In this document: piece after piece, positions 14,021 through 26,500 of the stretch
Position numbering within the stretch: position 1 is the first letter of the stretch
How the letters are laid out: each line of letters begins with the position of its first letter
Assembly: GCA_013399115.1 (NCBI GenBank)
Contig: VXAA01004298.1
Coordinates: 409,460 to 473,459 of the forward strand
Source: Anseranas semipalmata
Taxonomy: Eukaryota > Chordata > Aves > Anseriformes > Anseranatidae
DNA: 64,000 bases
Direction of reading: 5' to 3'
Notes under the pieces: generated by a model
What the model saw: the letters and a program-made list of their open reading frames with translations, nothing else
Database searches by the model: none
Told to the model about the DNA's origin: nothing
Translations under genes and position numbers: made by a program

Positions 14021-15852
14021 AAGAAATGCAGGAATTCATCCATAGTAGAGGTTGTGAGCTCTTCAGTCCGTTTGATTTCTCTCGTCACAGCAGACTTCAG
14101 TCTCATGTATCCAGCAGAGTTGCAAGAATTTTCAGAACATGGACTTCTCAGAAAGGAAGATGGCAAGTGATGAAAACCTTCCTATCATCCTGTTTCTCTT
14201 TCAGCCAGTTAATGTCTATTTTAAATTGTACCTTTGCTTTTATTAATGACAGAATTATCTTCCACATGCAGGGTTTTCTACCCATTTTTACTTAAGTAGT
14301 AGGAATGAATTAGATCCTGTCAGATGCAGGCAATAGCGCGTTTGAGCTGAACCTCTCTTTAAAAGGTAGGGAAAACAAAGCAGCGAAACTACTGAGAAAG
14401 AGACATTTCCTGCAGTCTTACAATTGTTTGTTTTTCTAAGAGCGCCCTGAGACCTCCTAAGGAGGAAAGACAAAGAAGAGTTTGTATCGACTAGATAAAC
14501 TTCATTATTATTTGTCTGAAATTTGAGTCATGTTAACTCATTACAAATATATCTTGGGAAGCTCGTTAAATACTTTTTTCTTCATTTTTCTATCCCTACA
14601 CCACCTAGAGAAGTGGAAGAATTTGTGCAGCAGTAGTTAGCAAGGCAGTTGGTCCTGCAGCTCTCATCACATTCTTGCCATTTCTGACCTAAGTAGATTG
14701 GAGCTGACCTTTTCTTTCCTCAGCTCCTTGTCAGCTTCCCAGGCTGAAAGCAGGGACTTCTTGTATATTTTTGCTTGTTCTTCCTTACACACTAGGCATC
14801 CAGTACAGATGTAGTTAGTACTTGTTATGTTGTCATCTTTTTTTTTTATCAGGAGAGGATTTTCTACCCTCATTATTTAGAAAAAAATATGCTCTGTACT
14901 GGTTATTTCCAAGCAGATGTTTCCATGCCCTACCTTCTTCAAATGTTGCTTTTCTTGCTTATTCTATCAGACATGTCATGCAAAGATTGATGTATCTAGA
15001 TGTGATGAGACTGAAGAAGGATGTAATATCTGATGTCCTTTAAAAAAGAGCCCAGAAGTGCCTGTTGTCTGCTCATGACTGTTTTAATACAGACATTTCA
15101 GTATAGCAGAGGGCCTCAGCATTGTTCAGCTTCTGTTTCAAGGCTTGATCAATCCACTGAGCCTGCTAGGGGGGATTATTATGATTAGTGAAAGACAGTA
15201 TTTGTGGACATGCTTAGAGTCAGTGCCATTCCTTCCCATGTACAAGTGTGTGCAGAGTCACAAAAAATGGACTGACACAGTTAGAGCATATCCACTGCCC
15301 TTTCTAGCACGTTGACTGTCAAAGATAGCACACGTTTCTTCCCCCGTTTGTAACCTCTACTCTGCTCTTGTTGGTTTGGTAACCCAAAGCTGCTTAGAAA
15401 CCATCCATGTCAAAGTGAAGAATGGCACTGGCAGTGTGGACTTGCTTAAGATGTGTCTGTGTGTGATCTGTAAGTCGTCCTTCATTCCAGGAGTCAATAC
15501 TGGACATTTTTCAGTATTTATTTGAATAGCGTTGAAGTTCCATAGCTGTAGAGTTCAGGTTGGAAGTACATAGTGCGGAACAGAAAATATATTTACCCTA
15601 AGAAAAAAGACTACTTACCTGTTCCGTACCTACTGCTTTTTTTTTAGTTGTGTATTAGAGATTAATCCTGATGCCTTTCCATTTCTGCTGGAAAGGAACT
15701 CAGGCAGAATTGTGACAATTCCACTTCTATATTCATGGAGAGTGCCTGAAGATTACGTGTGTGCACTGTTCCGAAAGGTACTAATCTAGAAGACTGCAGT
15801 GCACTGTAAGTGCATAGGCCAAGAGGGAATGAGACATACATAGCACATCTTC

Positions 15853-15876
15853 AAAAAAAAAAAAAAAACAAAAAAA
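15853..15876 (+). repeat. Poly-A run (A16, C, A7)
   Basis: Sixteen A, one C and seven A, followed by cccaac. It is a simple low-complexity tract with no recognised retroposed body upstream. Confidence 0.95.
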
Positions 15877-16774
15877 ACCCAACAATATTGGGGTGGATTA
15901 TAGCCTTGCTGGGCTTTCTTACCTTGTGTGTAGTCAGTCTGTGAAATTGCCTGAAAAGATGTCCCTTCTCGTGCTGTTTTAACTGTTTTAGTTCCACGCT
16001 TCTGTCCCCTCGAAGACAGGATGGATGGATGACTTGCAGATTATGACATTAAGAATGTACTAGATGATGTAACTTAATTTCTCAAGGAAGTGATCTTTAT
16101 TCACAGTTGAATGTTGTTTGAGCTTTTTTGGGTCCTGTTCATGGCAAGCATTTTTGGGTGCTTTTCATGCTGAGCAGAAAAGACATTGTTACTAGGGATT
16201 CAGCAATTCTAACACTTTCAGAGCAGAAATTTCCCATCTGATAGGTCTGAGATAGCAACTCTTTCTGTCAGATTAGTTGGCAGAGGCCTAAATTGAACTT
16301 CCTTGTGTCTTGTGTGTTTTGTTTTTTTCCCGTTGTTCTGGGTTTTTGTTTGTATTTGGTTTGCTTTTTATAATCTCAAGCCTTTCTTTACATACTTCAG
16401 AAGCAAAGAAAGTAATGTTTTATTCTGTTCTCCAAATCATTTGTGTTGTTTAAATTTGTTTACTTACCCCATCATCTGGTGTGTTCTGTGTGTTTAGTCT
16501 GCTCATAGTCTGCTCACCTATTGCCAGTGTATCTAAAAGCAAACTATGAAGGATTATTATGTTTAGCACTTTGTCCCCTGAGTTTCACAAAAAATGCAGT
16601 AATATGCAGTTGCCAGATTGCTTTGTGAGGTAGAACGGATTGACTAAAGCCCATAGGGTGGTAGTTGCCAGATTGTCTTAAGGCTAGATGGACACCTACT
16701 CCATTCTCAGGTTTGTATCCCGAGTCACATAAGAAATGTTACTGGGAAATGTTATATTTGTGCTCCAGAAACCC

Positions 16775-16801
16775 TGTTTATTTATTTATTTATTTATTTT
16801 T
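16775..16801 (+). repeat. (TTTA)n microsatellite
   Basis: About five to six tandem copies of ttta between ccctg and a short A run. It lengthens an open frame at 16665-16871 by chance. Confidence 0.9.
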
Positions 16802-18897
16802 AAAAAAGGTGAGTTTAAACTGTTTATTGCCAGATCAAATATGCATGCTTGCAAGTAAAAGCTTCTTGTAGCTTATTCTCCCTGCCCCATTACTTGATTC
16901 CTTGGCATCTCAAGACAGGATCGCCAACCTGGAGATACCATTATGGGGAAAACTAGATCAAAGCTTTGTCCCATATAGGTTCTATTTTATATGTTAATTC
17001 ATCTACATACACATTTTAAAAAATGTCTGTGTTCTTTACCCCACAATATACCTGGGAAATCATCTTATATTGTAGAAATACTTCTTGTTTATATTTACGT
17101 CTGTATTAGCATCATAAATTCAGTCATCATTATTATGACTCTGCCTTGCAGATGTATCAGAATGCTCTATACTGCAACACTTCTGGGACACAGTCTGCAT
17201 ACATTTCAATTTAACATGCTGTCATTTTATTCAATGCTAATCTCCATTTATTACCAGGTCAGTTTGTATTCCCAAATAAATGAGGCTGATTTGTGTTTTC
17301 CAACAAACAACTACACATAGCATTTTGCCTGAATTACATGTTTATGTACCACATAACAAACACTCCAGGGTCTGATTTTCTGCCACCTTCATTAGTTTAA
17401 AGCCTTTAATACTTCAACAAATCAAATGACCATTCTGGTTCTCTGTGCAATAGTATTACTGTTCTTGTTGCTTAATAGAGCAAAAAGCTGCCCAGCAGTG
17501 TATCTGTAAATAAATCCTACCCTCTGGTTTTCCTTGAAAGTTTCGTCCCATCATCTTGAACATGTAAGCGAGTTGTTATCCTAAGAAATGTTTGCAGAGT
17601 TTAGAGTTGTTGCAAATTGCTGTAATGACTGCCTGTTCTTAAGAGTTGATGTGTTTTCACAATTATTTTTAAAACTTTGTTAGTAGAAAAAGAAAGATTA
17701 AATTATTGATTTTATAAACAGATAGTGTGTTCTCATCTCAGGTAGGGGGAGGGATGCAGAAGAGGAAAAAGTGGATGTTCAGCCTTTTAATCTCAGATGT
17801 TAGAATGGAAGCCAAAGCACAAATACGTTATTATTTCACCCAAGTAAGGATGGTCCTTCTCATCCAACATCTTCAGGTCCTTTTGGCTTAAGCCATTCAG
17901 GTGGAGTCAGCAGGTTTGTTGGGGATTGATATATTTTTTGAACAAATATAATGAACAGGAACTGTCTGGCTTTTGTGCTTCTACATTCCTGCACGTTCAG
18001 ACTACCAAGTTTTAACCTTTCAGCTTGTACATCCTTCAACTGCTGCCCCTGCACCCGTGTTCCAGCCATTGCACAGTTTTGTTGCCTTCTGCTTTCACAA
18101 AGGAAAGGGAACATTACTCTGTGCTGCAGTTGGAACTAAGAGCTGTGTTTTGGTCCCCATTACTTTATTCACTCACAAGGGAGGATAATGCCCATCTCTA
18201 TTCATTTTTTTGTTACTTGGGGAATTAGAACATAGTACTGATCATAAAAATAATAGAAAATACATTAATCCTATTTTTTAGTAAAAAAAACTTGAGTGGG
18301 AATGATACTCATTTTCAGTCTTTTCTGTCTTGGATTGTCTCTCACTTTTCTTTGGGGGGGGGAGCTTTCTGATTTTGAATTCTGGGTTCTTTTAACATAT
18401 AAAATGAATAGTAGGTAGGAAAATAACTGTCACTCTTACCCCCCTTGCCCTTTTGTCTAACTGCGTGTATAAGCATACAAGAATGCACGTGATACTGTCA
18501 GGGTATGTCTTGCCAGCAATACCCATATGGGTCTGACTGAAGATTTTCTTTCCCCTGGAAAACAGCAGCTCCCATGTGCCATCCTGGTGACTCTAGTTAT
18601 GACTAAGTGGAACTAAGTACTTAGAAGGAGTGTTGGAAACTCGCTACTATATTTACCACATTCATGCCTTTAGTTATCGTATGTTACCATTTATTCCTTT
18701 TTTTCATTATTCAGAATTCTTTCCATATTATTCAATATTACTCTTTTTTTCCAAAATACTGTGGTTCACTGGGCCTTCTTTCGAAGCAGAAAATCCTGCA
18801 GTATCTTTGAACCGAACCTTACTTTTCACTCTGTCACACGCTTTACTCATCTCACATTCTTGTCAGTGAGGGGAAAGGGACAAGAGAAACACGGACA

Positions 18898-19545
18898 GAG
18901 GATCACAGAAAAGGCGAGGTTTGACAGGACCTGAGGGGATCATCTGGTCCAACTTCCCATGAAAAGCAGAGTGTTATCCAGGGCCTTGTCAAGCAAAGTC
19001 TTGAATACTTGGAGATTTCACCACTTCTCTGGACAAACTATACCAGTGAAGAATTTTGTCTTACACCTAGATGGAATTTCCCATGAAGCAACTTGTGCTG
19101 GTTGCCTCTTGTCTTATTGCCATGCATCGTCATGAAGAGATTGCCTCCATCTTCTCTGTAACTCCCTTTTAGGCAGTGAAAGGCTGTGATTAGATCCTCA
19201 CTGAGCTGCCTTTAAGCTGAGCTAGTGTAATTCTTTCAGTCTGTCTTCATATGCAAAGTTCTCCACTCCTCTCATTATCTGGTGGCCCTCTGCTCTCCAA
19301 GGTTTTTTATGTCTTTCTTGGACTGAGGGGCTGCAAAATCAGAGAAAATACTCCAGGTGTGGCCTTGCAAGTGCTGAGTGGAGTGGCATGATCACACCCC
19401 TTATCTGTTGGCTTTTTTCTTGTTGATGTAGCTCAGGGCTTAGTGAATGTAGTATTGGTCTTTTTTTGCTGCTTGGTTTTAGTGTCTCGTTACTGTTTGT
19501 TCCTGCCGAGAGGTCAGAGAGAAGCATCTTCTTCCTAAGTGTCAA
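18898..19545 (-). mobile_element. CR1 LINE, 5'-truncated, 3' end plus RT C-terminus
   Basis: The + strand begins with the reverse complement of a CR1 3' end (gatcacagaa ... ggatcatctggtccaac). It then carries the reverse complement of the region encoding the reverse transcriptase C-terminus. The - strand frame near 19350-19380 still reads HSALARPHLEYFL, the conserved [10 protein letters not shown] box of CR1 RT. Several frame breaks separate this from the tail. It ends near 19545 without the catalytic part of RT, so it is a dead 5'-truncated copy. Confidence 0.85.
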
Positions 19546-22500
19546 AACAGATAGTTGTTGGGCTTTTTACTCAAATTTTCAAAAATGATCTCGGAAGGAA
19601 TGTCTGATCTTAACAGAATCTCGCAGAGACTTATCTCCAGTGTATGCTTTTTTTCATTCCTGTCACATCCTCCTCCTTGGCACTGTTTGTTAATACTCTT
19701 TCCTCCTCCTGTCTTCATTCTTTTCAGGAGTTTTTCATCTATTGTACTTCTCAGTTCATTTGCTTGTCTTCATTTTTTGACTCATGCCCACTGATGCAAT
19801 CCTTTATCGTGCTTTTACTCACTGACACTTCAGAGATGTTTCGGTTGAAGCATCCTTTATTGTGCCTTCACTATATGATAAGTGTTGCATCTTTCTTTCC
19901 TCACCGACTGTATACTTTCCAGAAGTGCTGTTTGGAATTCTTCTCCTGGGTGATTCCAGCACATCATCCTGCTTTTCCACTCAGCTGAAAATTCACAAAG
20001 CTTTCGTTTACTTCTGTCTATGCTTATTCCTGGTCATCCTTGATGGACCAGCCATTTTGAGCACAACTGCTTCTGCGACACTCTTCTGTCTTGAATTAAT
20101 CTCTGCCACCTGGGATTTAGCTGTCCTAGGGAAGGTATCAGTCAGCCCCTCTTCCAACTTTCTGTGGCAATTGTGTAGGGAGTATGCACCTTATTGCTTG
20201 ATTATTTATCCATCAGATTCAGATACAAGAACCATTTTACAATGTTTAACAGAACTGCCCTTGTACTTGCTTAATATTATCTAATATTATCTGTAAACAT
20301 CCCCAAAGCTACCAAATGTTCCTTCAAGTTTTTCCATCTGAGCATTCTTCTCTCAAGTTTCTTATACTCTATGGCAGTGGCTACATCACTGTTGTGTTAA
20401 AACCAGTGCTTACCGTACTGGTTAGCACTGGTTTGTTGAATTGTCTCCGTGTTTTTTTTGCCATTGTGCATCTATTGTTCATCTGTTGTTTTCTGTCTTT
20501 TAATTAGATTTCTAGGTGGCCTTTCTTTGAGGAAACAGATGGGAACTTGCTTTGTGTTCATACAGCACCTAACAGAATAATGATTGGTTCAGGATTAAAA
20601 CTTCTAGAAAGTATTACAATCAAATAAGCTCAAAACAAATGTTTTAAGCAAAGTGATGACTGAAGAACTGCCTCCTCTTATGTTTGGTCTCTCTTACTTT
20701 CTGATGAGAGTTTCTATTCTCTGAAACGGTGAGAGTGTCTTTTAGCCACTTTTGGGCTCCCTAGAGAGCCTGTATTTATACTATATGACAAACAATAACT
20801 TAATGTGATGATCTGCTTGCATAAAATCACAAAGAATAACGCATAGACCTAGTTGAAACTAGCTGAACTAGCTGACTTAGTAGACATAGGTGAAACAAAT
20901 CTGTGAGCAAACTCAGCTTCTTCAGATGAAGAAATACATCAGGTTAGCACTTGTTGTTGAGATGAGCTCAATACCACTTAAGCCTTTCATAAATGCCTTT
21001 GTCTTATATAAGTAAGTTTAATTAGCTTGATCTAGATATAGCTGACTCTTTTCTTTTATGTCATTGTGAAGACAGGAATGGAGAATTGATGGGGCAAACA
21101 GAACAATACAGTGTGCTAAACCCTAGTCATAAAAGCAAGCTACTTGCTACAGTGCATGCAACTATCAGACTATTGTACTTTTGCCATTGTTTGTTGTGTC
21201 TAAGGCTGATCAGTTGCAGTCAGCATGTGACTGTGTGACTGATCTTCTCTTTTTTATTCATTTTTTCAGTTAAAAATGTTATTTTCTCAAATCTGCCTTA
21301 GGTTTCCAGTTTTTAAAGCTTCAGCTAATGGCAAAGATATGCTGTTGTTTGTTTGTTTGTTTTTAAAAAATGGCATTACGGATATATATAGAAAACACAG
21401 CGAATGATTTCAGAAACGCTGATACAGGGACCAGTGCTGACATAGTCAGCTGCATACTGTATCCATTACAACATAAATGTGCAATTATCCATCCTGGCAA
21501 ATCTGCATTGTCTTCTGCCCAAACTCTACAGCCTTAGGCAAGGCTGTGAATTAAGAGCTTTTCAGCAGCAAATTGCTACATGGCTTACCATCAAGTCTCT
21601 CAGTGCTGAAGTTACTGGTTCAGATAGTGAAGCCAATATGCTTTTTACAAAAACGGATGGCATGAACAGTTTTAAGTTGCGTAGTACTTCAAATTTCATT
21701 TTTTCCCTGCTTAGGGATTAAATTCTATTGCAAGTATGTTGTATGTGTTTATGTATTTAATTGTTCAAAAAACTATCACACTCTTTCAGGAAAACAGAAC
21801 TTTCCAGAATGGTTTTAGTAGCTCTAGTTTAGTGGTTGATTGGAAACTCAAGCACAATGCAGTGTATTTTCTGGAACATTAAAATCTTTGCTGAGGGTTT
21901 TTTCTTGTAACAAGGAAAAGCAATGTGTATTCCTTCCTTGCCATTTGGTGCTTACTATCTAATGTAAATTATATTCCCACAGAAATGGAATGAATATCAT
22001 TCTATTAAATGTGAAGGACTGAATTTCTGGAACTAAGACTGGGAGACACAGCAAAAGTGTTATAAATCACATATATTTTATTAAAATATGCATCTCTCCA
22101 CATGGTTCACTGGAGTGTGAGAAATGCAAGCCTGGAAATGGAGACTGCAGTCTCTCAATAGGGTTAATAGTTCAGGCTGTGGTTCTGACTCTGAAATCAG
22201 CCCTGTCAATGCTAGTGCCAGTTCTGGCTCAGAGATCTTCATTACTCACTATAAATCTGGCCATAGATTCCTTTTACTGATCATAAACGTCAGTACAGTC
22301 CTTGGCCTGGTTCAAATTTCTCAGTGTCATTATTTTCACAGTGGAATCATTTAACTGGTAGGATGGACTATCTCTAGCATCAAACATAAAAACGATGAGG
22401 TACATTGTAAATGTATTCAATATTCAACTAAGATATAATTGTATTTCAAAAATAAATAGAAATTAGCTGTGTTCTAGATTGTGATCTCAGTTTTGCTAGA

Positions 22501-25500
22501 ATAAGAAGGGAGTAGCAGTGCTGTAGTCTTTCTGTGCTCTGACATTGGGGTAACAGTGTAAGACCTGGTCCTGTTGTCAGCATGTCCTCACTGATGTAGC
22601 AATATGAGAATGAAAAAGGGTTGTGTTGAATGTATTTATTTGTTTTACCACTAATAGTTCTTTGCTTTACTTTCTTTATAATTCCTTTGTAGTCCTTAGG
22701 TATATTTCAGTTCAGTTTTTGCTGTTAATGATACCTTCCTGCTTCTTTGTTTTAACTTTGCTTGCCAACTTGAATCACACCAGATTATTTTCTTGCAAGC
22801 ATGCTTACAGAGCTGGAATGCAGAGCGGTTGAAGGCAAGTAGGAATACCAAGTAAGGAGGCATAGTAATAACAGGGAGACTGACAGAAACCATGGAAGGA
22901 AATTCATTGGAGAATTTCAAACAAATCCTCCACTGAGCTTGGTAAATGGAAGACTGTATTTTTAAGTACTGGTTACCTGAGAAAATTCTGTACAGTTTGA
23001 CAAACCAGATACTACCTAATTATCTGAGAACCTCTGGGACTTCAAACCCTGTTCTTAAAAAGAAAGAACAGTTGCTCCATTATATTCAGTACCAACAAAG
23101 TCAATGTATATTGATAGTGAAGTGTGTTGCAGCAAAGGAGTACTTGTTCATGTGTTGAAATTACATCTTTAGAGCACTGTTGCTTCATTGTAGCTAAGCT
23201 ATTAGTTTTTGAGGTTCTCTTGCTGTTCAGTATACCAAGTACTTCAGTTATTAGGAAAGTAAACTGTGGTTTCACTTGCCTGTGTTGGGGTTTGCACTTC
23301 TGGACAATGGACTAATCACTGATTTCTGAAATGGAGCCAATCTCCAGTAAGATTGTGTCTGCTTAGAACTTGAGCTACCCTTTCTCCTTTCCTGTTCATT
23401 ACATTAATATGGTCCTAAACCTCTTGCCTTACAGCTTCCATCATCTCAGGCTTGACTGCTTGATTTGGTTTCATCATTTATAGGAAACTTGCAGATCAGA
23501 AAGCAGATGACTCAGCCTAGGTTCCTTTTATTTGCAGAAAGGATCTGAATGAAGGAGTTACTTTTTCCTGGATGAAAAGATCATCCTGATAGCGTTGCTG
23601 CTGTGTTTTGTTGTTGTTTGGTTTTTGTATATGAAGTTGCCCCATTCATTGGTAGAATATATTAGCTTTATAATTCATAGGACCGTTTTCTACCTAAAAA
23701 ATGATCTTATGTTTCTCAGCTGGTGGAATTAAATGCAGATTAAATGTTAGACTCTCTTTAGTTCATCAATAAAACCCATCATTTTCTCTTGTTATTTTCC
23801 ATTCCAGAAAACTCAATAGTAAGTATTAGCTATTGAAAGTAGTATAGAAGCAGTGACTTCGTGTGGACCTTATTTTGGAAGATGCTATACTAGAGACTTG
23901 GGGATGAGATCACTCCCCACCTGTCCTCCAGAAGCTCTGGTACTATGGGTGTGACAAGACTACACACCAACTTGAGCCTCTTTAGGGAATGACAAGATTG
24001 CAGTTCAGGCTCTAAAGACTTGCTCACGTCTGTGAGCAGGTACTAGAATTCATACTTTCCCTCCACTCAAAGAACTGTTCTAGTCAGGAAATTATACTTG
24101 CTCCCCTTCTGAACTGGCAAATTTTGCATTCTTTTTGACGCATTTGTCGTGTTTGTTCAGAGGTGCACAGGTGCAGAACCATTGGGCCTGGCTGACTTCT
24201 TGGTTAAAAAGTGAGAGATCTCTTGAAATTCAGCCATGCTAGGGTAGGGTTTTGAGCTGGGTGGGGGACTTGAGGAACACAATTTTGAGGTAAATTGAAG
24301 CTAGAAAAATCAGAGTATTAGAAAATGTGAGCTATGAGGAAATTACTGAATGGTTTAGTCTTAATTAGCCTAGCGAACAGAGCAAAAGAAGAAGAGAGAG
24401 AAGGGAAAGATATGGTAGCCATTTTCAAAGACGTAAAATATCTTTGCATGAGAAGAGTGAAAAGCTGTTTTTACATGCTTACAATGGATAGGATGAAAAA
24501 GAATAATCTTTGATTACATAGGGGAAAATTCAGCATAGACATTCGGAAAAACAATTCATAAGTGAGACAGATTTTGTTCGATTGTCATGGATATTAAGGA
24601 TCTTGTGTCTTTCTTCACAGCTGCTCATTTTTATCTATACCTACCTGTCTGTGTTTGTAAATGACGGATATATTGAATATCTCCCGTTCCATTTTCACTG
24701 GCCAGAAGAAGCTGTCAAAGATGCCTGCCATGGCATATAACAAAAAAATATGCAAAGGGGAAATACATGAATAAGGTTCTCAATTGATGTGTTGAAGGGG
24801 AAGGTTCCTTGCTGCCTTCTTTCATAGGAGTTTGTTATGAAACCTTCCCAATTTAGAAAATCATTTCACATAAAAAATGAGTATTTTCCATGCACTGGTA
24901 AATGCATTAGTAATGGGAGTGCACGTAACTAAAAAGCTGTTGTTATCTGATTCTCATTAGCACCTCTAACTATTATTACCAAATCATCTAATAAATCATG
25001 TTGTGCAGGAATAACAAGGCCTGAAATAGTTAATGTTCTTTGAGGAGTGTTTTTTGTTTTGTTTTGTTTTTTAATTCCATTTTACTTGGAGAACCTACTT
25101 AGAAATGGACTATCAGCCTCTTAAATTGGAGTCAAATTACTGATTTGTGACACGAAACTGAGTTTGCACAATGATGTACTTAATGGGTTATTTAGTTCCA
25201 CCTGAACTGACACAGATCACTCGGTTGACCAGTTATTGGTTTCTGAGCGACTAAATGTGGGTGGATGCATGTAATGGGCATCAGAAGCCTATCGGTAATT
25301 AAAAGGAGGAATGAAAGTAATAGATAGAAGATTCACAGCTAGGCTAGTTTTATTTTTGCTTTCTCTGGGACATTGTCTGGGATGAACAGCTGCTAAACCT
25401 GAAAAGTTTGCATTTTGACAGTACGTTACAGGTGGGACTGCATGGGAAAGATGACAGTGAGTGTTAGCTATGCGTTCAGGATTGGGCTTTGCATTAGAGT

Positions 25501-25734
25501 CTGCATTGTTATAGATATGCACAAGGTTTTGATTGACAGGTTCATTCTGTGCACCTTTGTTTAAGATGATACATTTCACTTGCAGGTCTGATAGTAGAGA
25601 AGGTTGGTTGAGACTCAGGAGACTTGAGCAAATCTTCAGGTCCTAGATAATCATTTCATCTACTCCAGTTTGAGAAGTATGCTTTTCATTGGAAATCTTT
25701 TATTAAAGGAAATATTCATTTATCCAACGGAATT

Positions 25735-25756
25735 TTTATTTTATTTTATTTTATTA
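25735..25756 (+). repeat. (TTTTA)n short tandem repeat
   Basis: Roughly four copies of the pentamer ttatt/tttta (atttttattttattttattttattatg), about 150 bp before the CR1 internal fragment. Confidence 0.85.
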
Positions 25757-25904
25757 TGATCATTTAGCATAATTCACTTAACTGAAATAGATGTGTTTGG
25801 CATGTTGTTGCAAGGGGTTCTCCTTTCACAGCTGCCAGACTTTGCATTTTTCCTTTAGAATTTTATAAGGTTCCTGTCAGCCCATTCCTACAGCCTGCAT
25901 AAAT

Positions 25905-26500
25905 CTCTCTGGGATAGCACTCCTGCCGTTAAGCGTACTGACTGGTCCTCCAACCTGGTGCATCTGTAAACTTGCCGAGTGTGCAGTCCATCACCTCCTC
26001 CAGACCCGTGGTAAGGATGTCATACAGAACTGGTCTCAGGACAGACCCTCTGCAGTACTCCTCGTGTTGCAAGCCACCAGGCAGGGTACAACCCACGAAC
26101 CCTGTGAGCCCAATCATCTGAGCAGTTCTTACCATCTAGTTGTTCACCCACTCAAAGTCAAATAACCAAACTTGGTTACAAAACCCGAGAGATGATGTGA
26201 AAAACCTTCTAAAGGACATCCACTGTTCTTCCCTCATTGAGAAATGTGGTCAGTTTGTCATACAAGGTAATGAGGTTGATGAGGCATGATTTATCCTTGG
26301 TATATCTGTATTGACTGTTCACAGTCACCACTTTGTCCTTCATGTGCCCAGAAGAGTGTTTCAAGATGAGTCATTCCATGATTTTCCCAGAGACTGGAGT
26401 GATGCTGAGCATACTGTCCTTTCCCAGTTTGTTATTTTGACCTTTTTTGAAAATGGGAACCAGCATGAAGTTCTGAAGAGTCAAAATGCAAAGCATCTGT
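25905..26500 (-). mobile_element. CR1 LINE internal fragment (RT core only)
   Basis: The - strand frame 25929-26135 contains GSVLRPVLYDILTTGLEEVM and then CTLGKFTDAPG. This is a decayed version of the [12 protein letters not shown] box followed by C-T-L-S-K-F-A-D-D of CR1 RT. The catalytic Asp pair has become D-A. Toward 26500 the + strand carries the complement of upstream RT blocks (gaggttgatgaggcatgat, tccatgattttcccagagactgg). No CR1 3' tail is present at the low-coordinate end, which is unusual for a target-primed insertion and implies later deletion or a break. Confidence 0.8.

Noticed and set aside
19555..20507. Cluster of overlapping + strand frames (79, 114, 140 and 63 codons)
   Set aside because: They lie in different frames of a pyrimidine-rich stretch, with Ser/Phe/Leu-rich composition and no domain.
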